Source: Waddlia chondrophila WSU 86-1044
Lineage (GTDB): Bacteria; Chlamydiota; Chlamydiia; Chlamydiales; CAMCWV01
DNA length: 64,000 nt
Reading direction: 5' to 3'
NCBI GenBank assembly: GCA_945882915.1
Contig: CAMCWV010000003.1
Coordinates: 1-64,000, forward strand
Shown: positions 16,779 to 26,168 of the stretch, piece by piece
Layout of the letters: each line of letters begins with the position of its first letter
Numbering within the stretch: the first letter of the stretch is position 1
Position numbers and translations under genes: made by a program
Notes under the pieces: generated by a model
Told to the model about the DNA's origin: nothing
Database searches by the model: none
Seen by the model: only the letters and a program-made list of their open reading frames with translations

Positions 16779-18839
16779 TTAGTTGCAGAGGGCGCTTTGG
16801 AGGTTAGCTTTGTGCACAAGCTGCCTCCAACGGAAGCTCCTATGCCTCAAATGCGGCGCGCGCAAGGCAATAAATATCACCTGCAACTCCCCTTCATAAG
16901 CAAGCGTTGTTACATCAAAACGCCCACGCGTGTCCATCTCCCATGGACAAGAAAAATGGCGCAAGGCATCTCTCATGACCTCTTTTAGCTGAGCGTTAGT
17001 GAAACGTTCAAGAACTCGCTTATCAAAACGCCCTGAATCCAATACAAAACACTGCTCTTGAGGAAACATCTCCAAAAACTCTCGCTTCAGCTCTGAAATG
17101 TCCACGGGCTTTGGGCTCAAGAGCCACTCTGGCTCTAAAAGACGCTCAAATCCCTGCTGCTGCGAAAGACGCGAAACAGCCTCTAGTCCGTTTGGAACAT
17201 GATTAATTCTAATGACTTTGTAGACAAGCCCGCCTAGATCCTGAATAAGTATTTGATCCATTTGCTTTTTCTGAGAGACACTTTCGGTCCAGAGCACACA
17301 TGCAGAAGAACCTATAGTGACAATCGAGTGAGACCCGACCTCTTGGGCAACTCTATTAGCGACATCACGGGCAAATGTGTTTACCCCTTGCCTTAAAGAT
17401 TGATCAGATAAAATAACACCGCGAATAGAAAGAGGTTCTTCTATTTTGCAAAGCCGCGAAAGCCACTGGGCAAATGAAAGGACTTCCCTCTTCTTTTCTA
17501 CCTTAACTCCCCTCTTTTGAACCGCCATCAAAAAGAAAAGCATCCCCACCATCATCGCAAAGAAAAGCCCTAGCCGCTCATTAATATTTGAGCTTAAAGC
17601 TAAACACCCGCCAAGTCCTACAAGCAGGGCAACTCCACTAAGAGTTAACGAGCCGTAATAGCCATACGAAAAGGCCTTAATCTGAACAAAAGCAAGCAGG
17701 GAGCGAGCAACAAAAAACAAACCCAGGGGGAGGTAAACATAACTGTAAGGCTTATCAAAAGCCATAAGCCCAATTGCGCACGAGACCGCCCACAAACCTA
17801 AACCAATTGCTCCGCCAAGCAAAAGTGTTTGTTGTTGAAACCGCTTTTTCAACTGACCAAAGAGGTTTAGCTCAAGCCGCTTGAAATCGTAATAAAAAAG
17901 CTTGGCCCAGTCGTAGCCCATTTCCACTAAAGGGCTGATAAGCGCAAATAGCAAAAAGAGATCAAAATTCCCTGTTAAATTTCCTGGCCTCTTCTCAAGA
18001 GCAAAAAACAAGACGACGACTATAACAGAATCTAAACGAAGAAATGCATAAGCGCTCCCTGCAAGAAAGAACTCCTTTCTGAGATTCTTTTTCAAAAAAG
18101 ATCTTAAGCGCTGTGTGTTAACATGAAGCTCTATGCCTAAAAACCGGTAAACCTTTGCAGTAAAGTAATATGTAAGCCCGCCAGACAAAAGGGTGTTTAA
18201 TAAAATAAATCCAGCAAAAGCCCACGAACCAAGCCAGGGCCAGCAGAGCCAAATCAAAGCAAAGCCCAGAAACTGCGATCCCACCATCACAAACGGGGGG
18301 CGGTAAATGCGCTGCATTGCATAAGCACCCGAATGGAAACAACGAAGCCCAAATTCAATAACAACTGACAACGCAACAGCAAAAAAATAAAGGTGAAAAG
18401 GGGTCAGCGGATCTGAGCGCACCAAAAGAAAAGCCACAGTTCCTGCAACAAGAGCGATAGCTCCCATTGCAGAGAGCCCAATTGAGACCCCTATCCAGCG
18501 ACTCAGCTCCCGCCCAATACGGCGCCTTCTCATTGAGTGGAGAAACTCTCTAGTGCGAGAACGCATCACTTCAAGCGCTCCCCACCAAAAGCTCTTGATG
18601 AAGACAGCCGCTGACTTTACGACAAGAGCTGTGATGAACAGCTCCTCAGAAAACATAAAATAGAGAAAAACGAACTCAATAACGTGCAAAGCTGTCCGGC
18701 AAGCGCTATTAAGCAAAAAATACTTTAATCGAAAAAAAGCATACTTAGTAAAGCGGGAGGTAAGAAGAGCCTCTTCCAAGTAAACCACTTTTTCTTGGTT
18801 TTGCCGCTGCTTTGCTAACCACTTTTTTAACCGCAGCAT
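16779..18839 (-). CDS. Multi-pass membrane protein with soluble C-terminal domain, unknown function
   Basis: 686 residues from ATG 18839 (AGGGG six bases upstream; a TTG one codon earlier is less likely). Residues about 40-440 contain 10 or more membrane segments with basic loops (e.g. RSRTREFLHSMRRRRIGREL), somewhat like polysaccharide flippases (MATE/Wzx type), though no signature proves this. Residues about 450-686 are soluble, with a Lys-rich linker (RGVKVEKKREV), and include conserved-looking IVTIGSSACVLWTESVS and FPQEQCFVLDSGRFDKRVL. I recognise no known domain there. The reverse transcriptase gene follows on the same strand. Role unknown: surface polysaccharide export, or membrane partner of the RT, are guesses. 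Confidence 0.75.
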   Translation of the reverse strand: MLRLKKWLAKQRQNQEKVVYLEEALLTSRFTKYAFFRLKYFLLNSACRTALHVIEFVFLYFMFSEELFITALVVKSAAVFIKSFWWGALEVMRSRTREFLHSMRRRRIGRELSRWIGVSIGLSAMGAIALVAGTVAFLLVRSDPLTPFHLYFFAVALSVVIEFGLRCFHSGAYAMQRIYRPPFVMVGSQFLGFALIWLCWPWLGSWAFAGFILLNTLLSGGLTYYFTAKVYRFLGIELHVNTQRLRSFLKKNLRKEFFLAGSAYAFLRLDSVIVVVLFFALEKRPGNLTGNFDLFLLFALISPLVEMGYDWAKLFYYDFKRLELNLFGQLKKRFQQQTLLLGGAIGLGLWAVSCAIGLMAFDKPYSYVYLPLGLFFVARSLLAFVQIKAFSYGYYGSLTLSGVALLVGLGGCLALSSNINERLGLFFAMMVGMLFFLMAVQKRGVKVEKKREVLSFAQWLSRLCKIEEPLSIRGVILSDQSLRQGVNTFARDVANRVAQEVGSHSIVTIGSSACVLWTESVSQKKQMDQILIQDLGGLVYKVIRINHVPNGLEAVSRLSQQQGFERLLEPEWLLSPKPVDISELKREFLEMFPQEQCFVLDSGRFDKRVLERFTNAQLKEVMRDALRHFSCPWEMDTRGRFDVTTLAYEGELQVIFIALRAPHLRHRSFRWRQLVHKANLQSALCN

Positions 18840-18963
18840 CAAAATCCCCTAAAAACAAATGGACTGCGCCAGCCCCAGTGGACGAAATGGACACAATGGA
18901 CAGAAGCAATAGCGCGCGTCAATAATTTTTATTAGACTTTGCTGCTGTCCATTGACTTTTGTC

Positions 18964-19112
18964 TATACTCCTCGTAGCTGAAAATGGGAAAAATTATCCT
19001 AAACAAGCGCTTGTCCTTTCTAGAAGGTAACCCTTTAATTGCTACAGGCTTCTTCTCTTTTTTTCTTTTGTGCGCCGTCCAAAGTCCCATTTTCAGCCAA
19101 GAGGAGTATATA
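18964..19112. repeat. Element A, copy A6 (with family C insert)
   Basis: Left arm TATACTCCTCGTAGCTGAAAA, interior with TTTCTAGAAGGTAACCC and a TTCTCTTTTTTTCTTTTGTGC stretch, right arm TTTTCAGCCAAGAGGAGTATA. The two arms belong to different sub-types (CGTAG versus CTTGG), unlike most copies. It lies between the divergent membrane protein and kbl genes. Confidence 0.9.
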
Positions 19113-19270
19113 CCGCTTAGCTTTTCTTTTTGGTTAAAAAACACCCTAAAGGCATCCGCCATCTCTGGCCACTTTAAATTTTAATCTTTTTTTCGCACTT
19201 CGAAGTTGAAAAGGCGATTGCTTAGAATCCACCATAACGTTTAATCTTTTTTCATTACGTTTGGAACAAG

Positions 19271-19348
19271 GAGCCGATTTCTATGACAGGACCTTCTCTT
19301 TTAGAACACGAGCCGATTTCTATGACAGGACCTTCTCTTTTAGAACAC
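19271..19348. repeat. 39-bp tandem duplication across the kbl start
   Basis: The unit GAGCCGATTTCTATGACAGG... (39 bases) occurs twice in direct tandem. It duplicates part of the ribosome site, the ATG and the first nine codons, keeping frame. Only the first copy is preceded by AAG to make AAGGAG. Confidence 0.97.
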
Positions 19349-20527
19349 CTAGACAAAGAGCTTGAAAGCCTCAAAACACAAGGGCTCTTCAAAAAAGAAT
19401 ACGAAATCACTTCCCCCCAAGACGCAACCATCCGAATCACAGGCGGCGAAATCACAGATGGCAAAATAGTCTACAACTTCTGCTCTAACAACTACCTTAG
19501 CCTCGCTAACGACCCGGAAGTGATCACCGCCGCCAAAGAAAGTTTCAAAGAATACGGCTTTGGACTCTCCTCCGTTCGCTTTATCTGCGGAACACAATCG
19601 GTTCACCACCGACTCGAAAAGAAAATTAGCGACTTCCTCGGCACCGAAGAGACCATCCTCTACTCATCCTGTTTCGATGCCAATGGCGGCCTCTTTGAAA
19701 CACTCCTTGGCCCAGAAGATGCTGTCATTAGTGATGAGCTCAACCACGCAAGCATCATCGACGGCATACGCCTCTGCAAAGCAAAGCGCCTCCGCTACAA
19801 AAACAACGACATGGAAGACCTCGAGCGCGCACTAAAAGAAGCCGAAGGGTGCAGATTTAAACTCATTGCAACCGACGGTGTCTTCTCCATGGAGGGCACC
19901 ATCGCAAACCTCAAAGGGGTCTGCGACCTTGCCGACAAATACAATGCACTTGTAATGGTCGACGACTGTCACGCCGCAGGTTTTATCGGAGAGAAAGGCA
20001 AAGGAACTCACGAGTTCTGCGGCGTCATGGGCAGAGTAGATATCATCACGGGCACTCTAGGCAAAGCCCTTGGAGGAGCCTCTGGCGGATATACCTCCGG
20101 CCGCAAAGAGATCATCGGCTGGCTGCGACAACGCTCACGCCCCTACCTATTCTCTAACACTCTTTGCCCAAGCATCGCCGCCGCATCTCTAAAGGCCATA
20201 GAGATCCTAGAAAGCCGTGATGACTTACGCAAAAAACTCAAAGAAAACGCCGAATACTTCAGATCAAAAATGACTGATTTAGGCTTCAACCTAGTCCCTG
20301 GCCAACATGCGATCATCCCCGTAATGCTCGGCGATGCAAAACTCGCCCAAGCATTCGCAGCCAAAATGCTTGAACATAGCATCTACGTCATCGGTTTTAG
20401 CTACCCCGTTGTCCCCAAAGGCAAAGCACGCATTCGCGTACAAATTTCGGCTGCACACGACAAAGACCACCTCGACAAGGCAATCGCCGCCTTCACTGCT
20501 GTAGGCAAAGAACTTGGTGTCATCTAA
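19283..20527 (+). CDS. kbl: 2-amino-3-ketobutyrate CoA ligase (glycine C-acetyltransferase)
   Basis: PLP enzyme that cleaves 2-amino-3-ketobutyrate with CoA to glycine and acetyl-CoA, the second step of threonine degradation. The alpha-oxoamine synthase motifs are present: [36 protein letters not shown] and the PLP lysine in [14 protein letters not shown]. 414 residues from the first ATG, 401 from the second; the extra 13 residues are an exact tandem copy, and typical Kbl is just under 400. The first ATG has AAGGAG. The stop overlaps the tdh start by one base, so the pathway pair is translationally coupled. Confidence 0.96.
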   Translation: MTGPSLLEHEPISMTGPSLLEHLDKELESLKTQGLFKKEYEITSPQDATIRITGGEITDGKIVYNFCSNNYLSLANDPEVITAAKESFKEYGFGLSSVRFICGTQSVHHRLEKKISDFLGTEETILYSSCFDANGGLFETLLGPEDAVISDELNHASIIDGIRLCKAKRLRYKNNDMEDLERALKEAEGCRFKLIATDGVFSMEGTIANLKGVCDLADKYNALVMVDDCHAAGFIGEKGKGTHEFCGVMGRVDIITGTLGKALGGASGGYTSGRKEIIGWLRQRSRPYLFSNTLCPSIAAASLKAIEILESRDDLRKKLKENAEYFRSKMTDLGFNLVPGQHAIIPVMLGDAKLAQAFAAKMLEHSIYVIGFSYPVVPKGKARIRVQISAAHDKDHLDKAIAAFTAVGKELGVI

Positions 20528-21564
20528 TGAAAGCCCTCGTTAAAAAATGCGCTAAAGCCGGCCTATGGATGACTGAGGTGCCAGTCCCCACAATTGGCGA
20601 TCATGAGATCCTCATCAAAGTCAAGAAAGCAGCTATCTGCGGAACTGACATTAACATCTACAAATGGGGCGATTGGGCCCAGAAAAACGTCGCCATCGGC
20701 ACAACCATCGGGCACGAATTCATCGGCGAAGTCACAGAACTCGGACGCGGCGTCACCAGCTTTAAAATTGGCGACAGGGTCACCGGCGAAAGCCACGTTC
20801 TCTGCGGCCACTGCCGCAACTGCCGCACAGGAAATGGCCACAACTGCGTCGACGCCAAAGTCATTGGCGTTCACCGCAATGGATGCTTTGCCGAATACCT
20901 CAGCCTTCCCGCATTCAACACCTTCCACGTGCCAGATGCCATTCCAGATGAAATTGCAGCCATCTTCGACCCACTTGGAAATGCCACCCACACAGCCCTC
21001 TCCTTTAGCCTTGTAGGTGAGGATGTCCTCATCACAGGTGCAGGCCCCATAGGACTCATGGCCATCTCCATTTGTAAATACGCCGGAGCTCGCAACGTAT
21101 TCATCACCGATATCAACAACTACCGCCTAGACCTCGCCAAGAAAATGGGGGCTACAGAAGCCATCAACGTTAACGAAACAAGACTCAACGAAACAAGACT
21201 CGAAGATGCTATGGCCAAGCGAAACATCGCCGGCTTCACCGTCTGCCTAGAAATGGCCGGCAACGGAGCCGCCCTCGAAACAATTCTCAAAAACGCCTTC
21301 CACGGCGCACACGTCGGACTCCTCGGCATCCTCCCTCCCGGAATCGTTATCGACTGGGACCTCGTCATCTTCAAAGGGCTCCACCTCCTCGGAATCTTCG
21401 GCAGAAAAATCTTCGACACCTGGTACAAAATGTCCAACATGATCGAAGGGGGCCTTGACATCTCCAAAGTCATCACCCACAGATTCTCTGCTGACGACTT
21501 CCAAAAAGGCTTTGATGCTATGCTCTCCGGATCCTCAGGCAAAATCACCCTCGACTGGTCCTAG
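20527..21564 (+). CDS. tdh: L-threonine 3-dehydrogenase
   Basis: Zinc alcohol-dehydrogenase-family enzyme oxidising threonine to 2-amino-3-ketobutyrate with NAD+, which Kbl then splits. Catalytic Zn motif CGTDINIYKW and GHEFIGEV, the structural Zn loop CGHCRNCRTGNGHNC and the Rossmann GAGPIGLMA are intact. It is 345 residues, a few longer than usual, because NETRL occurs twice in tandem (15-bp duplication at 21172-21201) in the linker after the Rossmann strands. Overlaps kbl by one base. Confidence 0.96.
   Translation: MKALVKKCAKAGLWMTEVPVPTIGDHEILIKVKKAAICGTDINIYKWGDWAQKNVAIGTTIGHEFIGEVTELGRGVTSFKIGDRVTGESHVLCGHCRNCRTGNGHNCVDAKVIGVHRNGCFAEYLSLPAFNTFHVPDAIPDEIAAIFDPLGNATHTALSFSLVGEDVLITGAGPIGLMAISICKYAGARNVFITDINNYRLDLAKKMGATEAINVNETRLNETRLEDAMAKRNIAGFTVCLEMAGNGAALETILKNAFHGAHVGLLGILPPGIVIDWDLVIFKGLHLLGIFGRKIFDTWYKMSNMIEGGLDISKVITHRFSADDFQKGFDAMLSGSSGKITLDWS
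21172..21201. repeat. 15-bp tandem duplication inside tdh
   Basis: AACGAAACAAGACTC occurs twice head to tail, giving NETRLNETRL in the protein. In frame. Confidence 0.97.
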
Positions 21565-21997
21565 CACTCATCAGCCGTCGCACCAGAGGCTTTGCCTCTG
21601 GACTCCAGCAAAGGAGCAGAGCCCCCTTTGCAATCCCGTCTTAGTATCGTTTAGCAATAGCTTGTTGCTGCTTACAAACGGTTTCAGAATTCCCCTTCAT
21701 TTCCACCGAAATAAAGGGGACATGCCACGAGAGAGCCTTCAGCTCTTCTCATATAACCTATTTAAAAACCGCGAAAGCGGTAACTAAACGGCGAAGCCGT
21801 GGCAGATGCTAGCCGTAGGCGACCAAAGGAAACCTACGGAAACTGTATAAAAAGAACAGAAGCCACAGCTTCACCGTTTAGTCACCGCTTTCGCGGTTAA
21901 ATAAAGATCACACTCTGAGCTAGAAGAAAATTATACTTTTATTGGGGAGAATTGGTATGAGTTACCCATCGACACTATAAAGACGGCGCCCTTTCCC
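21565..21997. other. Intergenic region with family F hairpin and possible leader peptide
   Basis: No ordinary gene. It holds a CCAGAGGCTTTGCCTCTGG hairpin just after tdh, then the family F structure at 21761-21905. Before murF, an ATG at 21958 with GGGGAG upstream opens a seven-codon frame (MSYPSTL, stop), while the murF ATG itself has no clear ribosome site. Confidence 0.5.
21761..21905. repeat. Repeat family F hairpin, copy F1
   Basis: Long-range inverted arms (AACCGCGAAAGCGGT / ACCGCTTTCGCGGTT and AAACGGCGAAGCCGTGGC / GCCACAGCTTCACCGTTT) enclose GGCAGATGCTAGCCGTAGG and CCTACGG. A related copy lies at 38779-38884. The nested stems would suit a structured RNA or DNA cruciform. Confidence 0.75.
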
Positions 21998-24523
21998 ATG
22001 GACCCCTTTGACTTACGCATCTGGCCGCTATTTACTCAAGCAGGTGGAAATCCAATCCTACCCGCCATCATCGACCAAGTAACCATCGACTCTCGCCTTA
22101 TCAATAGCCACAAAGCCCTGTTCATTGCCCTCCCCGGAGAGACCTTTGACGGCCACTCTTTTGTTCTACAGGCTGCAAACAAAGGGGCCTCATACGCCGT
22201 TGTTAAAAGCGGCTACAGGCTGCCATCACCCTCTCCAATCACCCTTCTGCATGTTGATGACCCCCTCATAGCTTTTCAGCAGCTCGCCGGTCTCTACAGG
22301 CAGACACGGGGCATCCCTGTCATAGGAATCACCGGATCCTTTGGCAAAACAATGCTCAAGGATCTGCTGCAAGAGATCCTCTCTCGCTCAAAGAAAACAC
22401 TCGCCTCCCCAGAGAGCTTCAACAGCCAAATCGGGGTTGCCCTCAGCCTCTTTAATCTCTCTAGCGCTGCTGATATCGCCCTCATTGAAGCGGGTATCTC
22501 TAAACCAGAAGAAATGCATGCGCTCGCACAGATGATCCAGCCCACCCACTCCATTCTTACAACAATAGGAAAAGCACACCTCTCAACGCTGCACAATCTA
22601 AACACCATCACCCACGAGAAAATGCAGCTCCTACAAATAACCCCTCCTGAAGGGTGGTGCCTGTTACCCAAAGACCCCCTCTCGGAGCCCTACCTTGCTA
22701 AACTTAAAGCAAAAGTCTACTTCTGGAATGAGTACAACCCAAAACTTCCTCAAGCAAGCTTCTCAAGCAAGCTCCCCAGCAAGACTATGCCCTATCAGGT
22801 AACCTTCCCAGATAACATCCACTTTCAAGGGACCATCTCTCACGGGTTCATCTATGTCCTCGACCTCATCAATATTGCCATCAAAGCCGCCTGGCTCCTC
22901 GGAGTTCCTTCAAAGACCATTTGCGAAACATTAAAGACCTACTCCCCCGAGCCCATGAGGATCGAAATATGGCGCTCACCTACTGGGTTAACCTTCATTA
23001 ATGAGCCCTACTGCTCAGACCCACTCTCTGTCAGCAGAGCCCTTAAATCGTTAAGCAGATTCGCTTCCCTGAGCCGTAAGGTGCTTATTTTTGGTGGACT
23101 TAGAAATCAATTGTCACATGCCCCTTCTAACTACCGTTATATTGGCGAGGCCATTGCAGATTCAAAAGTAGCACTCGTAATTCTCCACGGCACAGGTGAC
23201 TACACGCCCCTTATCGAAGAGCTTCATAGGCGCACGCCCCAAACAGAAGTCCACCTGTGCCATGATGACGCCCAACTCATTAAGCAGATGGAAACGCACA
23301 TTCACAAAGAAGATGTCATCCTCATTAAAGGGCAGCACAAAGAGCTCATCAGCCACATCTCAACAGCCTTTGCAGAAAGCATCAGCGACAACCGCTTCAT
23401 CATCAATCTCCGCTCTATTCAAAACAACATCGAAGCTTTCAGGACAAAGCTCCCCCCTCACACACGCATCATGGTGATGGTTAAAGCCGGTGGCTACGGA
23501 ACCGACAGTGTTCTACTCGCTAAATTCCTCACCACCTATGGTATCGATATTTTAGGCGTTGCCTATGTCGACGAAGGAATAGCCCTACGCAGAGCTGGAG
23601 TTTCACAAGAGATCTTTGTCCTTAACGCTGCGGTTTATGAAGCTGAAAAACTTGTGAAATGGAACCTGGAGATCGCCGTAAGCAATAAACTGCTGATAGA
23701 TGAGATCGAAAAAGAGGCCGTCCGGCAAAAACGAAAAGTAAAGCTTCACCTCCATATTGACACCGGGATGAGCCGTTTTGGATGCCGCACAGAAGAAGCC
23801 CTCGGTCTAGCAAAACTTATTCATCAGAGCCAAAGTCTTGTCTTGGAGGGGGTAATGTCCCACTTCGCCTCTCCAGACACCCCCGGTGACGACCTCTTTA
23901 CACAGGGGCAAGCAGAGCTCCTAAGAGGTGTCTTAAGAGAGCTGGAACAAAACAACATCACTCCCAACTGGCGCCACGCGGCCGGCTCTTCTGGGGTTAT
24001 CCGTTTTTCTTTTCCTGAATTTAATATGGCACGCATAGGCCTTGGAATTTTTGGGTTGCACTCCTCAGAAGATAGCCACCGCCATGTTGACACGCAACTT
24101 GCCCTCACCCTTACCTCCCGCATCGTTGGCATCAACATCTGCAAAAAAGGGGAAACCATCAGCTATAGCCGCACCTATACTGTCCAGCGCGAGGAAGAGC
24201 ATATGGCAATCATCCCGCTAGGCTACTTCGACGGCCTCCACCGTAGATACAGCGGACATGGACACGTCATTATCCGAGGACGCCCTGCACCTCTGATTGG
24301 AACAATTTGCATGGACTATATGATGGTAGACATCACAGATATTCCTGAGGCGGAAATTGGCGATACTGTTTTGATTTTTGGGAAAGACGCCTACGGCTAC
24401 CAGCTAGCCCCAGAGCAGTTTGCAAAATGGGGCGAGGGTAGCGTTTATGAGCTTATTACTTGCCTAGGACCACGCATCCAGCGTATCTTTGTGCAAGAAG
24501 AAGTCCTAAGCTCCGACTTCTAA
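21998..24523 (+). CDS. Bifunctional MurF ligase / alanine racemase fusion
   Basis: Residues 1 to about 450 are MurF-like (UDP-MurNAc-tripeptide:D-Ala-D-Ala ligase): N-terminal DSRLINSHKALFIALPGETFDGH, ATP loop GITGSFGKT (about residue 108), and a central and C-terminal Mur fold. Residues about 460-841 are a complete PLP alanine racemase: INLRSIQNNIEAF, the PLP lysine in MVKAGGYGTD (about 494), HIDTGMSRFGC, YFDGLHRRYSGHG and CMDYMMVD. The same order of fusion is known in Bacteroidota. It would make D-Ala and use D-Ala-D-Ala in one polypeptide for peptidoglycan. The MurF half has INEPYCSDP where INDxYNANP is usual, so ligase activity deserves a check. The ATG lacks an obvious ribosome site. Confidence 0.93.
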   Translation: MDPFDLRIWPLFTQAGGNPILPAIIDQVTIDSRLINSHKALFIALPGETFDGHSFVLQAANKGASYAVVKSGYRLPSPSPITLLHVDDPLIAFQQLAGLYRQTRGIPVIGITGSFGKTMLKDLLQEILSRSKKTLASPESFNSQIGVALSLFNLSSAADIALIEAGISKPEEMHALAQMIQPTHSILTTIGKAHLSTLHNLNTITHEKMQLLQITPPEGWCLLPKDPLSEPYLAKLKAKVYFWNEYNPKLPQASFSSKLPSKTMPYQVTFPDNIHFQGTISHGFIYVLDLINIAIKAAWLLGVPSKTICETLKTYSPEPMRIEIWRSPTGLTFINEPYCSDPLSVSRALKSLSRFASLSRKVLIFGGLRNQLSHAPSNYRYIGEAIADSKVALVILHGTGDYTPLIEELHRRTPQTEVHLCHDDAQLIKQMETHIHKEDVILIKGQHKELISHISTAFAESISDNRFIINLRSIQNNIEAFRTKLPPHTRIMVMVKAGGYGTDSVLLAKFLTTYGIDILGVAYVDEGIALRRAGVSQEIFVLNAAVYEAEKLVKWNLEIAVSNKLLIDEIEKEAVRQKRKVKLHLHIDTGMSRFGCRTEEALGLAKLIHQSQSLVLEGVMSHFASPDTPGDDLFTQGQAELLRGVLRELEQNNITPNWRHAAGSSGVIRFSFPEFNMARIGLGIFGLHSSEDSHRHVDTQLALTLTSRIVGINICKKGETISYSRTYTVQREEEHMAIIPLGYFDGLHRRYSGHGHVIIRGRPAPLIGTICMDYMMVDITDIPEAEIGDTVLIFGKDAYGYQLAPEQFAKWGEGSVYELITCLGPRIQRIFVQEEVLSSDF

Positions 24524-24536
24524 AATAAAAATAAAT

Positions 24537-24560
24537 ATTTTCAGCTAAGCGGAGTATATT
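24537..24560. repeat. Element A half-site, copy A7
   Basis: Right arm only, TTTTCAGCTAAGCGGAGTATATT, 14 bases after the murF-alr stop. Confidence 0.8.
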
Positions 24561-24604
24561 GTTCTTAAGGGTTTGCAATAACAACAAAAATGAAGGGATC
24601 AGCC

Positions 24605-26128
24605 ATGAGCCAGGAAGTAAAAGATTATAAAAGCCTCCTAGAAATTTCAAAGAAAGCCAAAACTCTCTCAGGCATCGACATGCTCCTTGGCTGGGACCAA
24701 GAAACCTATATGCCCTCAGGAGCCGCCCCTGCACGTGCTAGCCAAATCGAGCTAATGGCAAATCTCATCCATACAGAAAAGACCAGCAAGCCCTTTGCTA
24801 AAGCACTTGCCAAGCTGATCGATATCAAGACAGGCGCCCTTATTGCCAAAAAGCTCCCTCAGCCTCAGCAAGCAGCTCTACGTGAGTGGCGCAAAGAGTA
24901 CATAAAGCTAAACGCTCTGCCAACTTCATTTGTTCAAGCTTTTGCCAAGCTCACCTCAGAAAGCATGCATGTTTGGGCCGATGCAAAAAAAAATAACACC
25001 TTTAAGACGTTTGCTCCCTACCTCGAAAAAATCGTCGACATGTCCCGTCAAAGAGCCGAATACTTTGGCTATAGCGACCACCCCTACGACGCGTTAATAG
25101 ACGACTTCGAGCCAAACATGACAAAAAAGGAACTCACGCCCCTATTTTCTCATCTCCAAAAAAACCTCTCAGAGCTTCTCAAACGGATTACAAAAGCAAA
25201 ACAAGTAGACGACAGCTTCACAAATGGTGATGTCCCCGCTCAAAAACAGCTCGAGTTCAGCTGGACGATTTTAAACGCTATGGGCTTCGATAAAAAATAC
25301 GGAAGTTTAGACCTCTCTTCTCACCCATTTTCTACAGCCTCTCACCCGACAGACAGCAGAATCACTACACGCATCCACCCGACATCACTCGTCAGCAATA
25401 TTATGGCAATCCTTCATGAAGCTGGCCACGGTCTTTACGAAATGGGACTACCCGCTGAGCACTACGGGTCGCCGCTTTGCGAGGCCGTCTCGCTCGGCAT
25501 CCACGAAAGCCAATCCCGCCTTTGGGAAACGCGCATTGGCCAAAGCAAACCCTTCTGGGAGCACTTCCTCCCTTTGATGAAGAAAGCGTACAACGGGAAT
25601 CTTGCAAAAGTGTCTCTAGATGCCTTTTACCGCGCAATCAACAAGGTGGAACCATCATTCATCCGCGTCGAAGCCGATGAAGTGACCTACCCTCTACACG
25701 TAATTATTCGCTTTGAAATTGAATCTGCCCTAATCGAGGGCTCCCTGAAGGCAAAAGACCTTCCAGAGGCCTGGAATGCAAAAATGAAACAGTATCTTGG
25801 GATCGCCCCAAAAACAGATAGAGAAGGGTGCCTGCAAGATATCCATTGGTCCATGGGGGCTATTGGCTACTTCCCGACATACACTCTAGGAACGCTCTAC
25901 TCATCACAGTTCTTTACCGCCTTCGAAAAGAAGTTCACCAATTGGAAAGAGCGCGTTGCAAAAGGAGACCTTCTTTTTATTCGCGAGTGGCTTGGAAAAG
26001 AGGTTCACCAACACGGCCAAAGATATAGCGCCGAAGAGCTTTCTAAACAAATCACCACGAAGAAGCTCACTCCAGAGCCCTTTCTAAGCTACCTTGAAAC
26101 GAAATACTCCGACATCTACAAGCTGTAG
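24605..26128 (+). CDS. M32-family metallocarboxypeptidase (carboxypeptidase Taq)
   Basis: Zinc carboxypeptidase trimming amino acids from peptide C-termini, cytoplasmic. The M32 hallmark HEAGHGLYEMGLP (zinc HExxH-type motif, about residue 270) and the following ESQSRLWET (third zinc ligand region) are present, as is the N-terminal LLGWDQETYMP. 507 residues, standard for the family. An ATG five codons earlier (24590) is in frame, but AAGGGA lies eight bases before ATG 24605. Convergent with the next gene, 40 bases apart. Confidence 0.93.
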   Translation: MSQEVKDYKSLLEISKKAKTLSGIDMLLGWDQETYMPSGAAPARASQIELMANLIHTEKTSKPFAKALAKLIDIKTGALIAKKLPQPQQAALREWRKEYIKLNALPTSFVQAFAKLTSESMHVWADAKKNNTFKTFAPYLEKIVDMSRQRAEYFGYSDHPYDALIDDFEPNMTKKELTPLFSHLQKNLSELLKRITKAKQVDDSFTNGDVPAQKQLEFSWTILNAMGFDKKYGSLDLSSHPFSTASHPTDSRITTRIHPTSLVSNIMAILHEAGHGLYEMGLPAEHYGSPLCEAVSLGIHESQSRLWETRIGQSKPFWEHFLPLMKKAYNGNLAKVSLDAFYRAINKVEPSFIRVEADEVTYPLHVIIRFEIESALIEGSLKAKDLPEAWNAKMKQYLGIAPKTDREGCLQDIHWSMGAIGYFPTYTLGTLYSSQFFTAFEKKFTNWKERVAKGDLLFIREWLGKEVHQHGQRYSAEELSKQITTKKLTPEPFLSYLETKYSDIYKL

Positions 26129-26168
26129 TGTGAGGGAGCGGGGAGGTTGTCTTTAGTGGTATTGCCCG

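Noticed and set aside
15301-18839. Diversity-generating retroelement
   Set aside because: No template/variable repeat pair with A-specific differences was found near the RT, and no C-type-lectin target or Avd-like gene is adjacent.
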